DNA of 64,000 nt from Owenweeksia sp963758205 (GTDB lineage Bacteria; Bacteroidota; Bacteroidia; Flavobacteriales; Schleiferiaceae): NCBI GenBank assembly GCA_963758205.1, contig CAVWUM010000006.1, forward strand, positions 1-64,000. The letters run 5' to 3'. A program made the translations under genes and the position numbers. The notes below the pieces were generated by a model. That model did no database searches, was not told the DNA's origin, and saw nothing but the letters and a program-made list of their open reading frames with translations. Positions 16,437 through 23,997 of this stretch are shown here, in pieces (within the stretch, counting starts at the first letter, position 1; each line of letters starts with the position of its first letter).

Positions 16437-17651
16437 TTAAGCTTTTTGTCTTGCGGGATAAAGAGTTATTTCATTTCGCTTGGTAAGGAGTAACCCTAGT
16501 GCAAGCACAGCGCAGGTACATATTATCCAAACCATAGGCTGAATTGTACCATTATGAAATACGCTAATAAGAGCCGTGGCGATAGCTCCGGATAACATCC
16601 GGAGACTGCCCACCAAGGCTGAGGCAATTCCTGCGTTTTTACTGAAGGGTTCCAATGCCAGGGCTTGTGTATTTGGGTTTACAAATCCTAAAAAGAACAT
16701 AAAGAGGAATAGGAGAACCAAAAGCACTTCTACACTTAACAGGCTGGAGATATTGCTTACTGCCAGTGTTACAGCTACTAACACCATCAGCACGGCAAAA
16801 ACATAGGTAATCACTTTTGGATCTCGCTTTTTAAGCACATAGCGGTTTACCTGGCTTCCGATAATAAATCCGGCTGCGTTACTGCCAAATACCCAACCAT
16901 ACGTTTTTTCAGTAAAGCCGTATAACTCTATAAGTACAAATGATGAATCGCCAATGTAGGCAAACATGGCGGCCATGGCCAGGCTGCCCGCTAATCCGTA
17001 TATAATAAATGTATTATTTGACAGCACCTTCCAGTACTCTTGGGCCACTTTTACCGGCTTTAATGATACTTCTAAATCAGGCGAATGACTTTCTTCTAAA
17101 AATCTGTAAAGTAAAAAGGTTACAAAAGCTGAAAAAACGGCTAAAAAGAGGAATACAAACCTCCAGCCGAAGGCAGCTATTACAAAGCCACCCAGCGTTG
17201 GTGCTATAATTGGAGCCACGCCCATTACTAAAATAAGCGTTGAAAAAACGCGGGCAATTTCACTTACCGGAAACCTATCACGAATAATGGCGCGACTGGC
17301 CACCATACCCACGCAACCGCCAAGTGCCATTAATGCTCTAATGGCAATAAGTGAATAAACATCTGGCGCAGCAGCGCAACCTAATACGGCCAGTATGTAA
17401 ATACCCATACCAATCAGTAGGGGCTTTTTGCGACCGTATCTGTCCAGTATTGGTCCGTAAATGAGCTGGCCTACTGAAATACCAATAAAATAGCTGGTAA
17501 GGGTTAATGCAACTTTTGAAATATCCGTATCCAGATCATCAGCAATAGCAGGAAACCCCGGCAGGTACATATCAATAGAAAAGGGGCCCAGAGCGGCCAC
17601 ACTGCCTAAAATGAGTATTAAGATGTTTTGCTGCTTTTTGGTCATTTGCAA
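16437..17651 (-). CDS. Bcr/CflA-type multidrug efflux MFS transporter
   Basis: A 12-helix inner-membrane transporter of 404 residues. The N-terminal helix (ALGPFSIDMYLPGFPAIA) is the signature of the Bcr/CflA subfamily of drug:proton antiporters, and GPILDRYGRKKPLL is the MFS loop 2-3 motif. Bcr/CflA proteins export bicyclomycin, chloramphenicol or sulphonamides, though the substrate cannot be predicted here. The start may be the first or third codon (both Met). Confidence 0.92.
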   Translation of the reverse strand: MQMTKKQQNILILILGSVAALGPFSIDMYLPGFPAIADDLDTDISKVALTLTSYFIGISVGQLIYGPILDRYGRKKPLLIGMGIYILAVLGCAAAPDVYSLIAIRALMALGGCVGMVASRAIIRDRFPVSEIARVFSTLILVMGVAPIIAPTLGGFVIAAFGWRFVFLFLAVFSAFVTFLLYRFLEESHSPDLEVSLKPVKVAQEYWKVLSNNTFIIYGLAGSLAMAAMFAYIGDSSFVLIELYGFTEKTYGWVFGSNAAGFIIGSQVNRYVLKKRDPKVITYVFAVLMVLVAVTLAVSNISSLLSVEVLLVLLFLFMFFLGFVNPNTQALALEPFSKNAGIASALVGSLRMLSGAIATALISVFHNGTIQPMVWIICTCAVLALGLLLTKRNEITLYPARQKA

Positions 17652-17968
17652 TTATTGATATGGCTTACCACGCCTTTTGGCTGAAAGAGTTGGCAAAACT
17701 ACGCCCTTCATATAGGCTTAAGGGAAATATTACATTAATAAATATTGGTTGCTCATTGAGTAAGCCTATCGTATTTATAATACCATTTAATCTGCCGCAT
17801 AAGTAAGTGGCTAAGCAGTACAACTGACTAATCGCTGCTCGGTACATGTATTAATAATTTGGTTACATTTAATCCATTGATCTCTAAAACTCTAAGTTTA
17901 TTTAAAGTTGAAATCAGGTCAAATCGTTCTTTAGCCCACATTCACCCAACCTTAATATCATACTTAAG
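17652..17968. other. 317-bp intergenic region between divergent genes
   Basis: The region separates the MFS gene (minus) from the amidase operon (plus) and must hold promoters for both. I see no exact TAnnTTTG element; the nearest are TACATTTA around 17865 and TAAGTTTA around 17893, each off by one base. A 60-codon minus-strand frame here has no signs of coding. No strong repeats were noticed. Confidence 0.5.
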
Positions 17969-18802
17969 ATGAGTACACTTACCATCGACACTGCAAAACA
18001 CCTTTTGCAGGGAGAAAGAGTTCAACACCTTACTTGCACTAAAAACACCTCAAGGTTTAAATCAGGAGATCTTGACACGATAATCATTCATTATACAGCC
18101 GGCCGTGACTCTGAATCGTCCGCCAAATATCTGGTACGCCCGGATATAAAAGCCTCTGCCCATATCGTAATTGGCCGTAAAGGCGAGGTGTACCAATTGG
18201 TACCTTTTGATACCATTAGCTGGCATGCAGGTACGAGCAGTTACATGGGCCGCACCGGTTACAATAAATACTCAATAGGCATTGAATTAGACAATGCCGG
18301 TGTACTCACCAAAACAGGAGGGGAGTTTACGGCCTGGTTTGGTAAAAAGTACCTACCCAATGAGGCTATGCAGGCCACCCACCGAAATGAAAGCTCACCA
18401 AGGTATTGGCACATCTATACACAGGAGCAAATGGAAGCCTGTGAGGAAATTTGCCAGCTGCTGCTGGAAAACTACCAGCTAAAACACATCTTAGGCCATG
18501 AGGAGATTTCGCCAGGCCGTAAGCAGGATCCGGGTCCGGCATTCCCGCTGGATAAATTCAGGGATAAACTTTTGTCTCATGACCGTAGTGAGCATGATCA
18601 TACTATGGAAACCGCTAAGGAAGGTGAAACCATTCCACCTAAGCTCAATATCAGACGAGGCCCATCCACATCATTTGAAATGGTAGCCCAGCCATTACCA
18701 GCGGGGGCCAAAGTAAAAGTGATTGAAGAAGCCAACGGTTGGTATAAAGTAGAAACCATTGTAACCGGCTGGGTAAGCAAAGGCTATGTTAAACTGAAGT
18801 GA
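17969..18802 (+). CDS. Amidase_2 domain protein with C-terminal SH3 domain, no signal peptide
   Basis: Predicted N-acetylmuramoyl-L-alanine amidase of 277 residues, which cuts the bond between muramic acid and the stem peptide. The zinc-dependent Amidase_2 fold is clear: first ligand His41 in IIIHYTAG, SAHIVIGRKGEVYQL, SWHAGTS, and the last ligands in GHEEISPGRKQDPG. A bacterial SH3 domain with LNIRRGPSTSFEM and GWVSKGYVKL covers the last 60 residues. The N-terminus is not a signal peptide, so export is not evident, as in phage endolysins. First gene of a five-gene operon; ATGA overlap with the next. Confidence 0.9.
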   Translation: MSTLTIDTAKHLLQGERVQHLTCTKNTSRFKSGDLDTIIIHYTAGRDSESSAKYLVRPDIKASAHIVIGRKGEVYQLVPFDTISWHAGTSSYMGRTGYNKYSIGIELDNAGVLTKTGGEFTAWFGKKYLPNEAMQATHRNESSPRYWHIYTQEQMEACEEICQLLLENYQLKHILGHEEISPGRKQDPGPAFPLDKFRDKLLSHDRSEHDHTMETAKEGETIPPKLNIRRGPSTSFEMVAQPLPAGAKVKVIEEANGWYKVETIVTGWVSKGYVKLK

Positions 18803-19557
18803 TGAACAGGTTTTTACTTTTAATACTGGTAGCCCTGCTTACCCTTGGCATCGTCTTTTTAGTAAAAAGGCCTGAAATTCTTGATCAGATCTGGCTATGG
18901 CTGCTGGGTTTTGCGGGGCTTATTGGTCGCTTCTTTCAGGAGTTTTGGGGCAGAATAAAAAAGATTTTTGATAAAGAGAAAGAAGAGCGAAACCAAGCCA
19001 GTGGAATCACAACTTCCAGTGAAAGCAAAGCTATCAACAGCCCAAAATCAATTGTTCCCGAGGATAATTTCAAAGGAATAACACTAAGTATTATTCGTCA
19101 AACGGATGACGGCACTACCACCATCGGTATGCTTTACCTGAATGAGGAGTTCTACGGCTACACACTGGAGGATTCAGGAGCAGACGCTACAGCAAAAGCA
19201 GCCGTACAAATTCCGGCAGGTCAATACCGTGTAGAGATGGATCACGAACCAAACACATTTGCCGCGAGGTATCAGCAACTATACGCTGACTGGTACACAG
19301 TACCTCTAAAACTCAGCGGAGTAAAAGGCTTTAGCTCAGTTTGGCTGCAAAATGGAGTGGATGAATTACCGGGCCAGGCCAGCATTGTGGTTACCAACAC
19401 CCTTGAAGTTTCTGACCAGCAATTGTTTAAAGCCAACAGCCTTGAGACCTTCAAAAAAATATATACTAAGCTGCGCAGTGCAATAGAGCAGGGTACTGCC
19501 GTTCGCACCATCGTTAAGTCGGACAATGTTAAACAACAAAACCTTAAAGCTTCATAA
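18799..19557 (+). CDS. Membrane-anchored DUF5675-like protein
   Basis: A 252-residue protein with two predicted N-terminal helices (about 4-22 and 29-45), a charged linker, and a C-terminal domain from about 95. That domain resembles DUF5675: a first strand with SIIRQTDDGTTTIGMLYL, FYGYTLED, IPAGQYRVEM and GFSSVWLQNG. In family members I recall, the last segment is an IHxGN...GC motif; here the positions read QNG (Gln184) and GQAS, so the His and Cys are missing. Second gene of the amidase operon, overlapping it by four bases. Function unknown. Confidence 0.65.
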   Translation: MMNRFLLLILVALLTLGIVFLVKRPEILDQIWLWLLGFAGLIGRFFQEFWGRIKKIFDKEKEERNQASGITTSSESKAINSPKSIVPEDNFKGITLSIIRQTDDGTTTIGMLYLNEEFYGYTLEDSGADATAKAAVQIPAGQYRVEMDHEPNTFAARYQQLYADWYTVPLKLSGVKGFSSVWLQNGVDELPGQASIVVTNTLEVSDQQLFKANSLETFKKIYTKLRSAIEQGTAVRTIVKSDNVKQQNLKAS

Positions 19558-19559
19558 CC

Positions 19560-20318
19560 ATGGCCTCTCAACCAAGTAAAAAAAGTAAACTCACCAATAG
19601 CCCCTATAAAGTAGGTCTGATTATCAGCGTATTATTTTTTGTGGGTTTTCTGGTGTTCTTTATCATAGGTAGTAAAGACAAGGATTTCTACTTCAACCTG
19701 GCCGTTTTTATTATAGTAAGCTGGATGGCCATTTTGCTCATATACTTTTCTTGGGCCATTGGTTTTTACAACATTAATATGGGCTGGACAGATGATGACT
19801 GGCGCAGATTGCGTGAAGCCAAAGCTGTAAATCCTGATGCCGCACCTGATGAGCCCACTGAAAACCCCCATAAAGATGAAACTCTTGGGTTACCCAACGG
19901 AACGGTAAGAGGCACAATAGCCATTTCATTACTTATTGGCGGTTTGGCAATGATGATAGCCTCGTTAAGCTTTAATGACAGGCTTCACCCCAATGAGTAC
20001 TTCATTGATAATTTTGAGTTCTTCAAAACAGCTTACCTGATGATGATTGCCTTCTACTTTGGTAACAAGTCGCTGGAATTTTTAAAGGACAGAAAACAGG
20101 TTGTAGATGTTGCCCCGCCTGAATCTGCTAATAAGCCAGTGGATAATCCCGCCACTCAAATTCATAATACTGCTAGCGGATCTGCTTCAGCAGCAAAAAA
20201 AATGCTGACCGGAAACAAGACATTGGCACCAGGAGAGAGTCCTGTGCCTAAGCCTGTGACGGCAGATAGCCAGCCTCCATCACAAAAGGAGTTTACGGAT
20301 CCTAATAGTGTAGGGTAA
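19560..20318 (+). CDS. Four-helix membrane protein of unknown function
   Basis: A 252-residue protein with two helix pairs (about 18-38 and 46-66; 113-133 and 150-166) separated by a cytoplasmic loop with a WTDDDWRRLREA segment and the motif LGLPNGTVRGTIAISLL just before the third helix. The tail of about 75 residues is rich in Pro, Ala and Ser and probably disordered. I do not recognise a family. It starts three bases after the DUF5675-like stop and its own stop shares a base with the next ATG (TAATG). Confidence 0.7.
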   Translation: MASQPSKKSKLTNSPYKVGLIISVLFFVGFLVFFIIGSKDKDFYFNLAVFIIVSWMAILLIYFSWAIGFYNINMGWTDDDWRRLREAKAVNPDAAPDEPTENPHKDETLGLPNGTVRGTIAISLLIGGLAMMIASLSFNDRLHPNEYFIDNFEFFKTAYLMMIAFYFGNKSLEFLKDRKQVVDVAPPESANKPVDNPATQIHNTASGSASAAKKMLTGNKTLAPGESPVPKPVTADSQPPSQKEFTDPNSVG

Positions 20319-20911
20319 TGAAACTCTTCACTTACATCTTATTGGTTGCTATAATAGTAGCCTGCAACAAAGCGGATGATCGGTACCTGGTGGTTAGTAA
20401 AATACAAAGTGTAAACAAGCTGGCTACCTGCGAAGCTGTTGTAGACAAGGTAATTCTTGGTACCAAGGATAAGCGTCTGCTAGGTTTAATAACTGTTAAC
20501 GAAGCTCGTTTTTTGGCTTACTCAGAAGCAATAGTAAAAACGGGTATTGATCTTAATAAACTAAAACCAGAGGACGTAAAAATTGAAGGCAAACGCATTG
20601 AACTGAAACTGCCGGCAGTAGAGGTTCTTGATTTTTCTTATCCTTTTGAGAAATACAAGATTGACTACAGCATTACTAAAAATGCTTTTTTGAATAGCAT
20701 GGACATCATGGACCATGAACGGCTTTACCAAGAGGCCGAACTGGATATACGCAAGCAGTTGCCATACCTAGGGATAAGACGCACCACTGAAACTAAAACG
20801 CGCCTTATGGTATCGGGCATGCTCAGGAACCTTGGATACGAAGAGATTTACATATCATTTGGCGAAGGGGAGTTTATTACCCCGGTAAACCTTAAATACG
20901 AAAAAGACTAA
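20318..20911 (+). CDS. DUF4230-like lipoprotein
   Basis: A 197-residue lipoprotein with lipobox IVAC (Cys16). The mature part follows the DUF4230 layout: a first strand region KLATCEAVVDKV, then TGIDLNKLKPEDVKIEGKRIELKLPAVEVLD, and a C-terminal helix carrying TRLMVSGMLRNLGY. DUF4230 proteins are widespread in Bacteroidota and Firmicutes and have no assigned function. It shares a base with both neighbours' start and stop codons, so translation is coupled with the membrane protein before and the second DUF4230-like protein after it. Confidence 0.7.
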   Translation: MKLFTYILLVAIIVACNKADDRYLVVSKIQSVNKLATCEAVVDKVILGTKDKRLLGLITVNEARFLAYSEAIVKTGIDLNKLKPEDVKIEGKRIELKLPAVEVLDFSYPFEKYKIDYSITKNAFLNSMDIMDHERLYQEAELDIRKQLPYLGIRRTTETKTRLMVSGMLRNLGYEEIYISFGEGEFITPVNLKYEKD

Positions 20912-22341
20912 TGCCATTCTTTTCACAAATAAGTGGGTTCTTTTCGCTGGCGGTCCAAATAGTGCTTGTAGTTGCTGCTGTGCTGGTATTTTCTTTTTTT
21001 GATCCTTTCGGAATATTTAAACCATCGTCACCCAAACTTGAGGACACACCGGTTAGTTTAAAGAGCATCAAGGATATAGGAGAATTAATTACTGCGGAAT
21101 ATTATGGAGAAGTAGTGGTATCCCTTAAAGGAAAATATATTGAGGAGATTGATACTACTTCAAAAGCTTTTGCTGAAAAAGCCAATGATCTGAACCAGCA
21201 ATTTCAGCTAGCCATTGCGGCTTTAAAAGAACAGGATAGCGTTCGCTTTAAAGACTTCAACCAGGGTAAAAAAATCAAAGAGTACTTTCATAGTGCTTTT
21301 CCTGATTTAACCAGCGATCCAAATTATTATGCCTTTATTGAAGCCCTTACCAAAAATCTTAAGGAAAGAAATGAGCAATCACTGCTAAAGAGACTTTATA
21401 AAGAGAAGGTATCTGATGCTGAACTTCGAGTTGATCCTTCAATTTTTGAAGATTACAAGCGCGAAGAGCTAAACGCTGTTTATGCCGATAACTTTAAGCG
21501 AAATCGCCAATTGGTGATACTTGGTCGCGGATGGGTGAAGGCTGGGTTTGACTTTGGCAATTTTACAGATGATAATTTCAAGTATGATGCCGATAAAAAG
21601 CTGATTCACTTCATCGGCCTTGAGCCAAAGTTGTTATCCTACACCATCAATCCATGGTTTATCCCTGAAAAGGGAGTAAAAGGTTTTGAGATTATACTGG
21701 CCAGTAATAAAAACAATCCTGAGCATGTATTGGAGGCCAAGCGCGAAGCCCTGAATAAGCTCAGGTCACAAGCCCTGGAGAGAAATATCCTGAAGCAAGC
21801 GGAAGACAACGCAAGAGAAAATCTCAAAATGTTCTTTTCACTATTACTGGAAGTAGATATTGAGGATGTAATATTTCATACCAATGAATTTGAATACAAC
21901 CTGAAACTAATTACCAGAGATGACACCATAAGGGGAGGAGAACTGAACCTGATTGACTCACTGATCAGTAAAAATATTGACAGGGATAGAGTAGGTGTTG
22001 AGCTGTTTATGGAGAGTTTACAGCAATACCAAGTTTGTTACCTTGGGCATTGTGATTCTTTGAAATTTTCGCGGTATGCGAATGTGGCTCAAACCATTGC
22101 AGATGATGAAAGCTTTACACCAACCGATTCCGCACTGCTGGCAAGAACTTATGCCGGCCTGGATAAACTCACAGCTTTGGATACCATTTGGTATAGCCAC
22201 ATAAAAGGTTGGAATAAGCCAGGTGCTATTAAGCAGTTTAAATGTAAGGACATGAAATCGCTGGAAAAGGCTGTAAAAAGTAGTGTAAGCGAGAAGTTTA
22301 TTAGCGCCAGGGCACCAAATTTAAAACCATGCCTGTACTGA
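20911..22341 (+). CDS. Large membrane-anchored protein with DUF4230-like core
   Basis: A 476-residue protein with one N-terminal membrane helix (about 10-30). The region SIKDIGELITAEYYGEVVV, a helical insertion of about 130 residues, then GRGWVKAGFDFGNFTDDNF, FIGLEPKLL and a long helix (LEAKREALNKLRSQAL) has the same order of elements as the DUF4230-like lipoprotein just upstream. I therefore read it as an expanded relative; this is inference from layout, not alignment. The last 170 residues are unrecognised. Last gene of the operon, ending one base before the convergent PhzF-like gene. Confidence 0.65.
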   Translation: MPFFSQISGFFSLAVQIVLVVAAVLVFSFFDPFGIFKPSSPKLEDTPVSLKSIKDIGELITAEYYGEVVVSLKGKYIEEIDTTSKAFAEKANDLNQQFQLAIAALKEQDSVRFKDFNQGKKIKEYFHSAFPDLTSDPNYYAFIEALTKNLKERNEQSLLKRLYKEKVSDAELRVDPSIFEDYKREELNAVYADNFKRNRQLVILGRGWVKAGFDFGNFTDDNFKYDADKKLIHFIGLEPKLLSYTINPWFIPEKGVKGFEIILASNKNNPEHVLEAKREALNKLRSQALERNILKQAEDNARENLKMFFSLLLEVDIEDVIFHTNEFEYNLKLITRDDTIRGGELNLIDSLISKNIDRDRVGVELFMESLQQYQVCYLGHCDSLKFSRYANVAQTIADDESFTPTDSALLARTYAGLDKLTALDTIWYSHIKGWNKPGAIKQFKCKDMKSLEKAVKSSVSEKFISARAPNLKPCLY

Positions 22342-23136
22342 TTACAACAGCATTTGGCCTTCAGCAATTATGGTGTACTGGCCGGTAAGCTTTACCTGAT
22401 CGTTGTGCACTTCACAAAAAAACTTACCCCCGCGTTTACTCAGCTGCAGCGCTTCCATTTTTGATTTGCCAAGCCTGTTTGCCCAAAAGGGTGTAAGAGC
22501 GGCATGAGATGATCCCGTAGCGTGATCTTCCAGTTGCTGTACATGAGGAACCAAAGTGCGACTTACAAAATCAACATTATCGCCAGGCGCGGTAACGCTG
22601 TACCCAAATACATCAGACTCCCGCAGTTTTTCAAAATCGGGAGTCATTTTCTTCAAAGCCTCTTCGCTTTCTACCACTACAATCTGCTTATTGTCTGTGG
22701 TATGGTATTCCTTTACGGAGATTCCCAGCCCCGCTTCTAAAATCTTTGGAGGATCAACTTCTCCGGTAACGGGAATAGCCGCGAGTTCCATAGCGCAGGT
22801 CACATCATTATTGGTGTAGCCTTTTATGTTTCCGTTACGGTAGGCTAAGGTCATTTTATCTGTTTTGTGATGGTTGTGCAGATAAGCTACCGCGGCAAGG
22901 GAGCCATGACCGCAAAGACCTATCTCAGCATCCGGTGCAAACCATCTAACATTAAAGCAGTTCTGCTCACCTGTAGGCCACAAAAAAGTGGTGGCTGGTT
23001 GATTGAGGTCTGCTGCCAGACGCTGCATTTCCTCGTCTGAATACGGTTTTTCCGTAAAAAGTACTGCTGAAGTATTTCCGGTAAAACCCAGCTCAGGTGC
23101 GGTAAATACGGCTATTATACTAAGCGGGGTTTGCAT
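22342..23136 (-). CDS. PhzF family epimerase/isomerase-like protein
   Basis: A 264-residue protein with the two-lobed diaminopimelate-epimerase-like PhzF fold: VFTAPELGFTGNTSAV at the start, GLCGHGSLAAVAYL in the first lobe and HATGSSHAALTPFW in the second. PhzF catalyses an isomerisation in phenazine synthesis using a glutamate in an NxSETxF motif; here that segment reads NQPATTF, with Ala48 in place of the glutamate, so the chemistry may differ or be lost. No phenazine genes are nearby. It lies 21 bases after the glycosyltransferase gene and is probably co-transcribed. Confidence 0.88.
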   Translation of the reverse strand: MQTPLSIIAVFTAPELGFTGNTSAVLFTEKPYSDEEMQRLAADLNQPATTFLWPTGEQNCFNVRWFAPDAEIGLCGHGSLAAVAYLHNHHKTDKMTLAYRNGNIKGYTNNDVTCAMELAAIPVTGEVDPPKILEAGLGISVKEYHTTDNKQIVVVESEEALKKMTPDFEKLRESDVFGYSVTAPGDNVDFVSRTLVPHVQQLEDHATGSSHAALTPFWANRLGKSKMEALQLSKRGGKFFCEVHNDQVKLTGQYTIIAEGQMLL

Positions 23137-23157
23137 AGGGATATATGTTTTTCCGTT

Positions 23158-23898
23158 TTATTTGAGATAGGCAGGTTTTACTAAACCCCATTTTGCCAGG
23201 CGATATTGCAAAGAAACCTTAAGTACACCAAGCCCGTAAATAGAGCTCCTTTTTAGGTTTATTGATGATGCTTCAGGAAAGTATTTTGTAGGACAGGTTA
23301 TTTCACCAATCTCATATCCTTTATAAAAAATCTGCGCCAGCATTTGGTTATCAAATACAAAGTCATCAGAGTTTGCTTCATAATCCACGGCTTCCAATAC
23401 CTCCCTCGAAAAAGCCCGGTAACCGGTATGGTATTCCGATAGCTTCTGGTTCATAAGGATGTTTTGAGTTAGGGTAAGAATACGGTTGGCTACGTACTTA
23501 TACCAGGGCATACCGCCTTTTAGCGCCCCCTTTCCTAAAATTCGGGAGCCAAGCATAGCCGGGTATAGATCATTGGCTATCATATAGCTGAGTGATTCTA
23601 TAAGCTTAGGTGTGTACTGGTAATCGGGATGGAGCATAATTACTATGTCACCACCAATTTCAAGCGCTTTGTTATAGCAGGATTTTTGGTTGCCACCATA
23701 ACCACGATTTTTCGGGTGAGAGATAATATGCTTTATTCCCAGTTTTTTACCAACTTCTACGGTATCGTCAGAACTTTTATCGTCCACCAGTACAACATCA
23801 TCCACAATGTCAAAAGGAATTTCGTTGTAGGTTTTTTCCAGTGTACGGGCAGCGTTGTAAGCCGGTAGTACAACTATTATTTTTTTGTTGTCAATCAT
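23158..23898 (-). CDS. Family 2 glycosyltransferase (dolichol-phosphate mannosyltransferase-like)
   Basis: A 246-residue cytoplasmic GT-A enzyme that transfers a sugar from a nucleotide donor, often to a polyprenyl phosphate. Visible: VVLPAYNAARTL, the nucleotide-binding VLVDDKSSDDT, KNRGYGGNQKSCYNKAL, and the acceptor-metal site HPDYQYTP. It lacks C-terminal membrane helices. The promoter element ends only eight bases before its ATG, so the transcript has almost no leader. Confidence 0.9.
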   Translation of the reverse strand: MIDNKKIIVVLPAYNAARTLEKTYNEIPFDIVDDVVLVDDKSSDDTVEVGKKLGIKHIISHPKNRGYGGNQKSCYNKALEIGGDIVIMLHPDYQYTPKLIESLSYMIANDLYPAMLGSRILGKGALKGGMPWYKYVANRILTLTQNILMNQKLSEYHTGYRAFSREVLEAVDYEANSDDFVFDNQMLAQIFYKGYEIGEITCPTKYFPEASSINLKRSSIYGLGVLKVSLQYRLAKWGLVKPAYLK

Positions 23899-23906
23899 AG
23901 CGGCTG

Positions 23907-23914
23907 CAAAAATA
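23907..23914 (-). promoter_or_regulatory. Promoter -7 element of the glycosyltransferase gene
   Basis: On the minus strand TATTTTTG matches TAnnTTTG exactly and lies eight bases upstream of the ATG at 23898, predicting a nearly leaderless mRNA. No good -33 motif is seen. Confidence 0.4.
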
Positions 23915-23997
23915 GAATTTTTGCTTACGGTAAATGCTTAGGTTAGCAGCGGCTAATTTTTTGTAGATTTCCACTTCTAATTTATTATGCATACATA

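Noticed and set aside
17665..17847. 60-codon minus-strand frame between the MFS gene and the amidase operon
   Set aside because: No signal, domain or coding-like composition; it occupies the region that must contain two promoters.
17969..22341. Prophage or contractile injection system
   Set aside because: The amidase and DUF5675-like genes prompted the idea, but there are no tail, baseplate, capsid, integrase or spike genes on either side.
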